Source: Peptostreptococcus sp.
GTDB taxonomy: Bacteria > Bacillota > Clostridia > Peptostreptococcales > Peptostreptococcaceae
Direction: 5' to 3'
Assembly (NCBI GenBank): GCA_020025095.1
Contig: JAHHSS010000027.1
Coordinates: 1-16,736, forward strand
Length of the DNA stretch: 16,736 nucleotides
The notes beneath the pieces were generated by a model. The model was not told where the DNA came from, did no database searches, and was given only the letters and a program-made list of their open reading frames with translations. Made by a program: the position numbers and the translations under genes. Every line of letters starts with the position of its first letter. The first letter of the stretch is position 1. Of this stretch, positions 5,297-12,472 are shown piece after piece.

Positions 5297-8200
5297 CTAT
5301 TTATCAACTATTTCTGTAGCCTCTTTTAACTTTATACTAATAACAGATGACACGCCTTTTTCCTGCATTGTAACCCCATATATAAAGTCTGCAACCTCCA
5401 TAGTACCCCTTCTGTGAGTAACTGCTATAAACTGAGTATCTGAACTTAACTCTCTTAAATATTCACCGAATCTGTATACATTTACGTCATCTAAAGGAGC
5501 TTCTATCTCATCAAGTATACAGAATGGTGTAGGTTTTGATATAAGTATTGCAAATAATATACAAATAGCTGTCAATGCCTTTTCTCCACCTGAAAGTAAA
5601 GATAAATTCTTCATCTTTTTGCCTGGTGGTTGTGCTGTAATCTCAATATCACAAGAAAGTACATTTTTAATATCAGCAAGCTTCAAATCTGCATTTCCAC
5701 CACCAAATAATTTTTGATAAACATTCTTGAAATTTTTATTTATAATATCAAATTTTTCAACAAATTCTTTTTCCATATTATCTACAAGATCATCTATCAA
5801 TTCATTTAAAGATACTATCGATTGCTCAAGATCCTCCTTTTGCTCTTTGTAATATTGATATCTTTCTCTAACTTCTTCATATTCTTTTATAGAATCTATA
5901 TTTACATTTCCCAGCTCTTTTATAGCTTTTTTTAACTTTTCTATTCTTTTATGATCTATAACAAGAGTTGTATCCTTAAATTCTAAAGCCTGAACGTATG
6001 TTAACTCATATTTATCAAAAAGATTTGAAAGCAAGTTATCTCTAGAATTTTTATTTCTTTCTAGTTTTGATTCAAGCTTAAATCTTTCTTCATTACTTTC
6101 TAAAAGTTTTCTATCTGTATTTCTCAAAATAGATTTTTCTTCATCAAATTTTTCTTTTATAACTTCTATACTTTTTTCTATAATCGAATACTTAGCACAA
6201 TTTTCTTCTAATTCTTTCTTATACCTATCTTCCAATTCCTCAAGTATTTTAAGTTCTCTTTTAGCTTCTTCTATTGCTTTAGATATTTCTTCTATTCTTT
6301 TGTTTCCTTCTTCAATTTCCAAAGATATTCTCTCTACTTCTAATAATTCATTTTCAAAAGATGCTTTAAGCCTAGTAATCTCAAGATTCTTTTCATTATA
6401 AAGCTTAACAGCATTCTCATGCTCTTTAGCTGCTTTCAATTTATTTTCTAATAGAACTTTTAACTTATCTTCCTTTTTCTTTTCTTCATTTGAGAAATCA
6501 TCTAACTTTTTCTTGTGAATATCAAATGCTATTCTGTTTTTTGATATTTCTTCATCTAAATTCTCAATTAAAAGAGTGACTTCATCAAATTTATTTTTAT
6601 TATTTTCAAGGGACTCTTCAATCATTTTAAGCTCTGTATTAATAGCTATTTTATTTTTTTCAAGTTGTGATTTTTTATCAAAAGCAAATTCTCTATCATC
6701 CTTAATGTTTTTCTTTAACTCTTGTAATTCTTCTATTGAAATAGCTATTTCCTTCAAACTGCTACTATTTTTATCTATTTCTTCTCCAAGTTCCTGTATT
6801 ATTCTTTTTCTAGAAAGTATATTCCCACTCGATTTTAAACTTCCTCCTGTCATTGAGCCGCCAGGATTTAAAATCTCACCTTCAAGAGTAACTATTTTGT
6901 ATTTATGTTGTGTTTCTTTTGCAAATAAAATAGCTTGGTCTATATTATCAATTACAACAACTCTTCCAAGAATACTATCTACTATATTTTTGTATTTCGC
7001 ATCAAATTCTACAAGTTCAGAAGCTATTCCTATTGCTTTCACAGTTGACCTCATTTTACTTGTATCAAATCTATTAGATTTAATAATATTCATCGGCAAA
7101 AATGTAACTCTACCTAGATTATTTTTCTTCAAATAGGAAATTGATTCTTTTGCAATACCTTCATTTTCTACTACAACATTCTGAATAGCCGCTCCTAAAG
7201 AGGCTTCTATTGCTTTTTCGTATTTTTTAGGAACTTTTATCAATTCACCAAATGCTCCATGTATGCCCTTTATATTTAAGTTTTTCAAAATTTCTTTAAC
7301 GCCCCTGTTAAATCCTTCGTGATGATTTTCCATATCTATATATGTATTTCTTTTTGCGTTCAAGGATCCTATATACATGTTTTGTTTTTGATAATTTTCA
7401 CTAAAAATATTTATCTCTGCATTTATCTTCTCAATTTTTTTATTAAAATCTAGTATTTTTTTTTCTTGAGTTTTAATATCTTCTATTAGATTTTCTTCTT
7501 TCTTCTTTTTAGTATCTATTTCTTCTCTTAACTGAGATATACTTTCTTTCAATAAACTTTTTTCTTTTTCAATTTCCATTTTTTTAGAAAGCATATTTTC
7601 AGTGTTTGTAGTTATTTTTGCAATGTTATTAGAAATATCTTCTCTACTCTTTAAAATATCCATAGAGCTTGATTTATTATCATCTATCTCTTTGTTGATT
7701 TCGTTTAACCTAAGTTCTGACTTTCTTTTCTCTTCAAAATTTTCGTCAAGCTCTTTATCACAAGCCTCCAAAATATATGAGCTTTTATTTGTTTTATCGT
7801 TGGCTTTTTTGAGTTCTTTTCTTGCTAAATCAAGTTTTTTATTTAATATCTCTATTTCTTTTAGCTTTCTTTCGATTTCTTGTTTATTATTTTTTATCTT
7901 CTCAGAGGTAATTTCAGCGTCAGTCTTATTTAAGTTGATTTTATTATTTAATTCTATAATATCAGAATTAAGATTTTCAATATGCATTTCTATAGAATGA
8001 ATATCCTTTTCTAACTCACTTGTCCTGGTTTCCAAGTTATTTTTTTCATTTTCCAGTAATTTTATTACCTCGCTTATCTCCTTATTTTGGAAATTCAAAT
8101 CATTAATTACATTTTCATAATCTTCATTTTGCTTAATTATATCATTTATTTCAAATTTTTTAAGTTCTCCACTTATTTTTAGGTATCTTTTTGCCTTTTC

Positions 8201-8827
8201 TTGCTGCTTTTCCAAAGGCACTATTTGTTTTTCTATTTCTGTAAATATATCGATTATTCTAGAAAGATTATCGCTGCTTTTCTTAAGATTTTTTTCTGCT
8301 TCATTTTTTCTATATCTATACTTAGCTATTCCACAAGCTTCATCAAATACCTTTCTTCTATTTACAGGGTTATTGCTTAAAATTTCTTCTACCTTTCCCT
8401 GCTCTATAATCGAATACCCATCTTTACCTATACCCGTATCCATTAGGATTTCTTTAACGTCCCTAAGTCTACAAGCCTTTCCATTTATAAAATATTCCGA
8501 TTCACCTGTTCTATATGCCCTTCTCTTAATTATTAATTCATTTGCATTTATATCTATCTCACCAAGTGCATTATCTAATGTTAAGGATACTTCACAGTAG
8601 TTCAATTGCTTTTTATTATCCGTTCCAGAGAATATTACATCTTCCATTTTTTCTCCTCTTAGGCTCTTGATACTTTGCTCACCAAGAACCCATCTTATAG
8701 CATCTGAAATATTACTTTTTCCACTACCATTCGGACCCACTATAGCAGTAATTCCCTGCTCAAAGAATATTTCTGTTTTTATCGGAAAGGATTTAAACCC
8801 CTTTAATGATAGCTTTTTTAAATACAT
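5297..8827 (-). CDS. smc: Chromosome segregation ATPase SMC
   Basis: SMC forms the ring-shaped dimer of the bacterial condensin complex with ScpA and ScpB, compacting and segregating newly replicated chromosomes. The 1176-residue protein has the full layout: an N-terminal head with Walker A GPNGSGKSNI (31-40), a long coiled coil rich in Lys, Glu, Asn and Ile (about 165-500), a hinge (about 505-665) with GIHGAFGELI and a glycine-rich NPGGSMTGGSLKSSG, a return coiled coil, and a C-terminal head with LSGGEKALTA (1078-1087) and Walker B FCILDEIEAPLDD (catalytic pair Asp1106-Glu1107). The length is normal. The ATG at 8827 follows AAAGGAGAAATA and lies 15 bases after the radical SAM stop. Neither scpA nor scpB is in the window. 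Following rnc and preceding ftsY is the standard Firmicutes context. Confidence 0.98.
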   Translation of the reverse strand: MYLKKLSLKGFKSFPIKTEIFFEQGITAIVGPNGSGKSNISDAIRWVLGEQSIKSLRGEKMEDVIFSGTDNKKQLNYCEVSLTLDNALGEIDINANELIIKRRAYRTGESEYFINGKACRLRDVKEILMDTGIGKDGYSIIEQGKVEEILSNNPVNRRKVFDEACGIAKYRYRKNEAEKNLKKSSDNLSRIIDIFTEIEKQIVPLEKQQEKAKRYLKISGELKKFEINDIIKQNEDYENVINDLNFQNKEISEVIKLLENEKNNLETRTSELEKDIHSIEMHIENLNSDIIELNNKINLNKTDAEITSEKIKNNKQEIERKLKEIEILNKKLDLARKELKKANDKTNKSSYILEACDKELDENFEEKRKSELRLNEINKEIDDNKSSSMDILKSREDISNNIAKITTNTENMLSKKMEIEKEKSLLKESISQLREEIDTKKKKEENLIEDIKTQEKKILDFNKKIEKINAEINIFSENYQKQNMYIGSLNAKRNTYIDMENHHEGFNRGVKEILKNLNIKGIHGAFGELIKVPKKYEKAIEASLGAAIQNVVVENEGIAKESISYLKKNNLGRVTFLPMNIIKSNRFDTSKMRSTVKAIGIASELVEFDAKYKNIVDSILGRVVVIDNIDQAILFAKETQHKYKIVTLEGEILNPGGSMTGGSLKSSGNILSRKRIIQELGEEIDKNSSSLKEIAISIEELQELKKNIKDDREFAFDKKSQLEKNKIAINTELKMIEESLENNKNKFDEVTLLIENLDEEISKNRIAFDIHKKKLDDFSNEEKKKEDKLKVLLENKLKAAKEHENAVKLYNEKNLEITRLKASFENELLEVERISLEIEEGNKRIEEISKAIEEAKRELKILEELEDRYKKELEENCAKYSIIEKSIEVIKEKFDEEKSILRNTDRKLLESNEERFKLESKLERNKNSRDNLLSNLFDKYELTYVQALEFKDTTLVIDHKRIEKLKKAIKELGNVNIDSIKEYEEVRERYQYYKEQKEDLEQSIVSLNELIDDLVDNMEKEFVEKFDIINKNFKNVYQKLFGGGNADLKLADIKNVLSCDIEITAQPPGKKMKNLSLLSGGEKALTAICILFAILISKPTPFCILDEIEAPLDDVNVYRFGEYLRELSSDTQFIAVTHRRGTMEVADFIYGVTMQEKGVSSVISIKLKEATEIVDK

Positions 8828-8842
8828 TATTTCTCCTTTCGA

Positions 8843-9910
8843 TTAACACAAATTATATATTTTTTCTAATTCTAATATTATTTCGTTAAAACTAATTGTT
8901 TTTATTACTTCTCCATCTAATTCTATTTTTATAGAATTTTTTAAATTTCCGTCTACTTTCGTTTTGAATTTGGCATTATACTTTTCATTAATAAAAAATC
9001 TATTAGATTTTTTATTACCAACTACTACTGATATATTTTCGTTGGCAGTATAAACTGTAAGTAATTTGAATTTTTCTGGCAATATACTTTCAAGATAATC
9101 TCTTATCATCCTAGTTTTTACAAGTTCTCTAAATGCAGGATGATATGGACCTGCCAAAACATCTATCCCTAGCTGGATATCATCTGTAGCTTGTAAACCT
9201 ACTCGTATTATACCTATATTGTTAATTTCATAAAGAATTAAGAGTTTCTTCACTATTTCTATACTTTCATCTAGACTGAAAGGTTTATAATATCCGTCTT
9301 TATATGCCTTTTCAAGACCCGTTTCTTTTATTACAAGAGTCGGATAAATTCTTACAAAATCTGGTTTTATATTTATAAATTTCTTAGCCGTACTAATACA
9401 TTTTTCTTCAGAGTCAGAAGGTAAACCTATCATCATTTGAAGTCCAAGAGTGAATCCAAAATCCTTTATTAATTTTGAACTTTCATATACTATTTTACTT
9501 TGGTGCCCCCTTAAACTTTCTAACAGAACATTTTCATCCATAGATTGAACGCCTAATTCTATAATAGTCGCTCCATATTTTTTTATTAGATTTAATTCAT
9601 CTTCATCTATACAATCCGGCCTTGTAGACATTCTGATATCTTTTACAATCCCTCTATCCTTATATTCCTTTGCAACTGATAACAGTTCTTTTTGTTTTTC
9701 TTTGTCTATAGCGGTAAAGCTTCCACCAAAAAAGGCTATCTCTACCTCGGAATTGCTGTCTATTGTTTTTAAACTTTCTTCAATAATTTTTCTTGCCTTT
9801 TCTCCTGTCATATCTGTTGATACACCAGTTATTTTTTTTTGGTTGCAGAATATACAATCATGAGGACATCCTTGATGAGGCACAAAAATAGGTATTATTT
9901 TTTTCTTCAT
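8843..9910 (-). CDS. Elp3-like radical SAM protein of unknown substrate
   Basis: This is a radical SAM enzyme. CPHDCIFC (Cys15, Cys19, Cys22; CX3CX2C) should bind the 4Fe-4S cluster that cleaves S-adenosylmethionine, and AFFGGSFTAID (about 58-68) is the glycine-rich SAM-contact strand. MSTRPDCID and ELGVQSMDENVL fit the Elp3/HemN-like branch of the superfamily. At 355 residues it lacks the C-terminal acetyltransferase domain of true Elp3 and has instead a short charged extension of about 100 residues. Proteins of this type are found between rnc and smc in many Clostridia, but I know of no established reaction, so none is assigned. The ATG is one base after the rnc stop (TAA A ATG), with its ribosome binding site (GGGAGAAG) inside rnc, so translation is coupled. 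Confidence 0.88.
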   Translation of the reverse strand: MKKKIIPIFVPHQGCPHDCIFCNQKKITGVSTDMTGEKARKIIEESLKTIDSNSEVEIAFFGGSFTAIDKEKQKELLSVAKEYKDRGIVKDIRMSTRPDCIDEDELNLIKKYGATIIELGVQSMDENVLLESLRGHQSKIVYESSKLIKDFGFTLGLQMMIGLPSDSEEKCISTAKKFINIKPDFVRIYPTLVIKETGLEKAYKDGYYKPFSLDESIEIVKKLLILYEINNIGIIRVGLQATDDIQLGIDVLAGPYHPAFRELVKTRMIRDYLESILPEKFKLLTVYTANENISVVVGNKKSNRFFINEKYNAKFKTKVDGNLKNSIKIELDGEVIKTISFNEIILELEKIYNLC

Positions 9911-9911
9911 T

Positions 9912-10622
9912 TTATATTTCTTCTCCCATATTTATAAGTGCATTTTTGGCAGCTTCCTTTTCTGCTTCTTTTTTATTTCTACCTCTACCGCTTCCTAAAA
10001 TACTTTGTCCACTTTTTACAACCATTTCAAATTCTTTATTATGATCAGGACCATGTTCACTAACAAGTCTGTAAGAAACTTTTCCGTTTTTTTTCTGAAT
10101 GATTTCTTGCAAAATAGTCTTATAGTCTCTGAAGATATTTCCATCTATCGTATTTGATATTATATCTCTTAGATTTAACAATATAAATTCCCTGGCATTT
10201 TCAAGTCCGCCATCCAAGTATATTGCAGCGATTATAGCTTCTGTTGCATCAGCGAGTATAGAGTCTCTATTTCTTCCGCCACAGATTTTTTCTCCCTTAC
10301 CTAAAAATAAGAATTTGCCTATTTCAAGTTTTCTAGCCACTCTGCTAAGAGATTCTTCACAAACCACATTTGCCCTAAATTTTGTCAATTTTCCTTCTGG
10401 AAGATCTTTTCTCATATTAAAAAGATAATCACTCACTACTAAACCTAAAACTGAATCTCCTAAGAACTCCAGCCTTTCGTTGTACTTAAATTGTTTATGC
10501 TCATTTGCAAAAGACGAATGTGTAAGTGCAATTTGTATATATTCTTTATTTTTAAAAACATATCCTATTTTTTTCTCGAATTCTCTTATATTTTCGTTGA
10601 TTGCGTTTTCAAACGATGACAC
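9912..10622 (-). CDS. rnc: Ribonuclease III
   Basis: RNase III is the dsRNA-specific endonuclease that separates 16S and 23S rRNA precursors and cuts structured mRNAs; in Gram-positives it also processes the SRP RNA precursor. From the preferred start the protein has 236 residues: an endonuclease domain with the signature NERLEFLGDSVL (about 48-59), catalytic acidic residues there and in ILADATEAIIAA (about 122-133), then a double-stranded RNA-binding domain (about 164-233) ending GRGRNKKEAEKEAAKNAL. The frame is open to GTG codons at 10631 and 10628, but the Shine-Dalgarno AAGGAG (10636-10631) overlaps or crowds them. The GTG at 10622 has 8-base spacing and gives SSFENAINEN after the initiator. 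A 14-bp hairpin lies just upstream in the leader. The product call is secure and the start choice likely. Confidence 0.97.
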   Translation of the reverse strand: MSSFENAINENIREFEKKIGYVFKNKEYIQIALTHSSFANEHKQFKYNERLEFLGDSVLGLVVSDYLFNMRKDLPEGKLTKFRANVVCEESLSRVARKLEIGKFLFLGKGEKICGGRNRDSILADATEAIIAAIYLDGGLENAREFILLNLRDIISNTIDGNIFRDYKTILQEIIQKKNGKVSYRLVSEHGPDHNKEFEMVVKSGQSILGSGRGRNKKEAEKEAAKNALINMGEEI

Positions 10623-10630
10623 TCTCACCA

Positions 10631-10636
10631 CTCCTT
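10631..10636 (-). promoter_or_regulatory. Shine-Dalgarno that fixes the rnc start
   Basis: AAGGAG. Its last G is the first base of one in-frame GTG (10631), and the next GTG (10628) is only 2 bases away. The GTG at 10622 lies 8 bases away and is therefore the likely start. Confidence 0.75.
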
Positions 10637-10658
10637 AATCTCAAAATAATTAGAATAC

Positions 10659-10690
10659 CTATTTAAAGAGAGTTTACTCTCTCTAAATAG
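10659..10690 (-). promoter_or_regulatory. Long hairpin in the rnc leader
   Basis: As minus-strand RNA, CUAUUUAGAGAGAG-UAAA-CUCUCUUUAAAUAG forms a continuous 14-bp helix with one G-U wobble and a UAAA loop. It ends 22 bases before the rnc Shine-Dalgarno. On the plus strand the wobble would be an A-C mismatch, so the structure fits minus-strand RNA. No U-tract follows, so it is not a terminator. RNase III of E. coli represses its own gene by cutting a hairpin in its leader, and this one is well placed for the same role, though that is inference. Confidence 0.6.
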
Positions 10691-10712
10691 ACATTCCTTT
10701 ACAGTATATTTC

Positions 10713-10756
10713 TAAAAATAAAAATACCTGTATATTAACAGGTATTTTTATTTTTA
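10713..10756 (-). terminator. Strong intrinsic terminator after efp
   Basis: A perfect 18-bp inverted repeat with an 8-base loop starts 3 bases after the efp stop. Its core is AAAATACCTG/CAGGTATTTT and it runs out into UAUUUUUAUUUUUA. The same element has an A/T-rich tail on either side and might also work on the other strand. It separates efp from rnc. Confidence 0.88.
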
Positions 10757-10758
10757 AA

Positions 10759-11319
10759 CTAGTTTACTCTAGATAGATATTCACTTGTTCTAGTATCTAT
10801 CTTAACCTTGTCTCCAACGTTAATAAATAAAGGTACCTGAATTACAGCCCCTGTTTCAACTGTAGCAGCTTTTGTTACATTACTTGCAGTATCTCCCTTT
10901 ATACCTGGTTCAGTTTCTGTTACTTCTAGTTCCACGAAGTTTGGACCTTCAACCTGGAATGGAGATCCCTGATAGAATCTTATAGTAGCTACTTCATTTT
11001 CCTTCATGAATTTTATAGCATCTTCAACCTGCTCATAGTTTAGAGGTATCTGATCATAAGTTTCTTCATCCATGAAATAGTATAGCTCACCATCATTATA
11101 TAAATACTGCATTTGCTTAGTTTCTATATTAGCTTTTGGGAACTTATCACTTGGATTAAAAGCTTCTTCTCTTATTGCTCCTGTTAATAAATTCTTGTAC
11201 TTAGTTCTAACGAACGCAGCACCCTTCCCAGGCTTAACATGCTGGAAATCAACTACTAGACAAGGCTGTCCATCTTTTTCAAATGTTACACCTTTTCTAA
11301 AATCACTTGCTGTTACCAT
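10759..11319 (-). CDS. efp: Elongation factor P
   Basis: EF-P enters the ribosomal E site and speeds peptide-bond formation when ribosomes stall on consecutive prolines. The 186-residue protein has the KOW-like N-terminal domain and two OB-fold domains of the family. The conserved loop reads HVKPGKGAAF, with Lys32 at the tip; this is the position that carries a modification in B. subtilis (5-aminopentanol) and E. coli (beta-lysyl). No modification gene is visible here. The frame also opens at an ATG six bases earlier (11325), but GGAGGA (11331-11326) directly abuts it. The ATG at 11319 has 6-base spacing and gives VTASDFRKG after the initiator, matching relatives. Candidate promoters lie upstream and a strong terminator follows, so it is probably transcribed alone. 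Confidence 0.98.
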   Translation of the reverse strand: MVTASDFRKGVTFEKDGQPCLVVDFQHVKPGKGAAFVRTKYKNLLTGAIREEAFNPSDKFPKANIETKQMQYLYNDGELYYFMDEETYDQIPLNYEQVEDAIKFMKENEVATIRFYQGSPFQVEGPNFVELEVTETEPGIKGDTASNVTKAATVETGAVIQVPLFINVGDKVKIDTRTSEYLSRVN

Positions 11320-11325
11320 ACTCAT

Positions 11326-11331
11326 TCCTCC
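11326..11331 (-). promoter_or_regulatory. Shine-Dalgarno that fixes the efp start
   Basis: GGAGGA directly abuts the upstream in-frame ATG (11325), which is too close for initiation, and lies 6 bases before the ATG at 11319. The downstream ATG is therefore preferred. Confidence 0.75.
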
Positions 11332-11373
11332 AATTTATTATATAATTTTATTATATTAATAATTATCCAACTA

Positions 11374-11403
11374 ATTATATCACGTTATCACTTAATTTGT
11401 CTA
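11374..11403 (-). promoter_or_regulatory. Promoter for efp with extended -10
   Basis: TAGACA (11403-11398), an 18-base spacer and TATAAT (11379-11374) preceded by TGA, the same extended -10 as in front of rpsP. Transcription would start near 11367, about 45 bases before the start codon. A second TATAAT (11410-11405) with a weaker TTCAAA -35 (11432-11427) at 16-base spacing may form a tandem promoter. Confidence 0.65.
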
Positions 11404-11509
11404 TATTATAGCCTAATAATGCTTACTTTGAATTGTTTTATAATTCCTTTATTTTACCTAATAACTTCTCTTAAATTCATAATTTAAAAGCTATTTCTTC
11501 AAATTATAT

Positions 11510-12412
11510 TTATTTTAAAGTTTCTATTTGGGACATACTTAAGCTTTTTTTCCCTTTCTTATTAAATATTATTATGCTAATTATAATAATTAAGCCTCCT
11601 AGCATAGTTGAAAATCCAGGTACTTCCTTTAAAATTATTGAGCCTAATATTGTAGCTCCAAAAGGTGTTACAAAGCTATAATTTGTAACATCACTTATAT
11701 TTTCTGTTATTGAAAGAGCTATACTCCATAAATAGTATGCTATTGCGCTACTAAATATACCTAATATAAATAAAACTATAAGGTTGTATATATTTGCTGT
11801 TCTAATTTCTTCATATCCTTTTAATGCAAATGGAGAAAGAACAAATACTGATGCAATCATGCTATATGTAACTATCTCTATAGCTTTGTATCCCAAAGTG
11901 GATAACTTTCTATTTAGAAGATTATACATACAAAACAGTATTGATGCTCCTAAAGTCCATAATATCCCCTTATTTATTGATAAACTGTCCCTTTTAAGCA
12001 TCATTATAACGACACCTGAAAATGCTGTAAAAAGAGTTATCCAACCTATAGCATTGATTTTTTCTTTGTAAATATAATTTGCAGCTACTGCAGTAAAGAC
12101 TGGCGTCATTGCAATAACAATACTTGAAGATGCTGAAGTTAAAGTTTGTATTCCTTTATTAAAAGCAAATAAATAAAACCCAAAACCACAAGCTCCAGAA
12201 AATAAAAACCATATTAAATCCTTTTTTCTAGGTATTCTATTGCCTGCAAATTTGCCTATTATAAGAAGAGTTATTGAGGCTATTAAAACTCTTAAAAATC
12301 CTAAAGTATATGGCGTAAAATGTTGCATTGCAAGCTTAGAAAAAGGAAATGCTAGGGACCAAAAAAATATTGTACCCAAACTAAATAAATTAACTTTTAA
12401 TTTTCTACTCAT
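11510..12412 (-). CDS. EamA/DMT-family membrane permease
   Basis: This is an inner-membrane transporter of the drug/metabolite superfamily, which exports or imports small metabolites such as amino acids; the substrate cannot be told from sequence. The 300-residue protein is made of two EamA repeats (about residues 8-138 and 150-283), each with about five hydrophobic segments. Repeat one has GTIFFWSLAFPFSKLAM and RVLIASITLLIIG; repeat two has ILWTLGASILFCMYNLLNRKL and SFVTPFGATILGSIILKE. The C-terminal tail, KKGKKSLSMSQIETLK, is cytoplasmic by the positive-inside rule. The ATG at 12412 follows GGTGGAG. It lies 60 bases after polC on the same strand, with no clear terminator or promoter between, so it may be read from polC. 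A transporter here is unlike the usual polC neighbourhood. Confidence 0.9.
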   Translation of the reverse strand: MSRKLKVNLFSLGTIFFWSLAFPFSKLAMQHFTPYTLGFLRVLIASITLLIIGKFAGNRIPRKKDLIWFLFSGACGFGFYLFAFNKGIQTLTSASSSIVIAMTPVFTAVAANYIYKEKINAIGWITLFTAFSGVVIMMLKRDSLSINKGILWTLGASILFCMYNLLNRKLSTLGYKAIEIVTYSMIASVFVLSPFALKGYEEIRTANIYNLIVLFILGIFSSAIAYYLWSIALSITENISDVTNYSFVTPFGATILGSIILKEVPGFSTMLGGLIIIISIIIFNKKGKKSLSMSQIETLK

Positions 12413-12472
12413 AGATTCTCCACCTTTTTATTAAATTATTTAAAATAATGTTGTTCCTTTATTTTATTTATA

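Noticed and set aside
6576..7136. A 186-codon plus-strand open frame antisense to smc, and similar plus-strand frames opposite trmD, ftsY, polC and the permease
   Set aside because: They lie opposite strongly conserved coding regions, are dominated by Ser, Leu, Phe and Ile as expected from the complement of Lys/Glu-rich genes, show no domain motifs and have no convincing ribosome binding sites.
10696..10703. TGTAAAGG upstream of rnc as a further half-site of the ylxM inverted repeats
   Set aside because: It is a single half-site without a partner arm, and the same 8-mer also occurs inside the polC coding sequence near 13117, so chance explains it.
11473..11499. AT-rich hairpin after the permease gene as a terminator
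   Set aside because: The stem is nearly all A/T and no U-tract follows, so it lacks the features of an intrinsic terminator.
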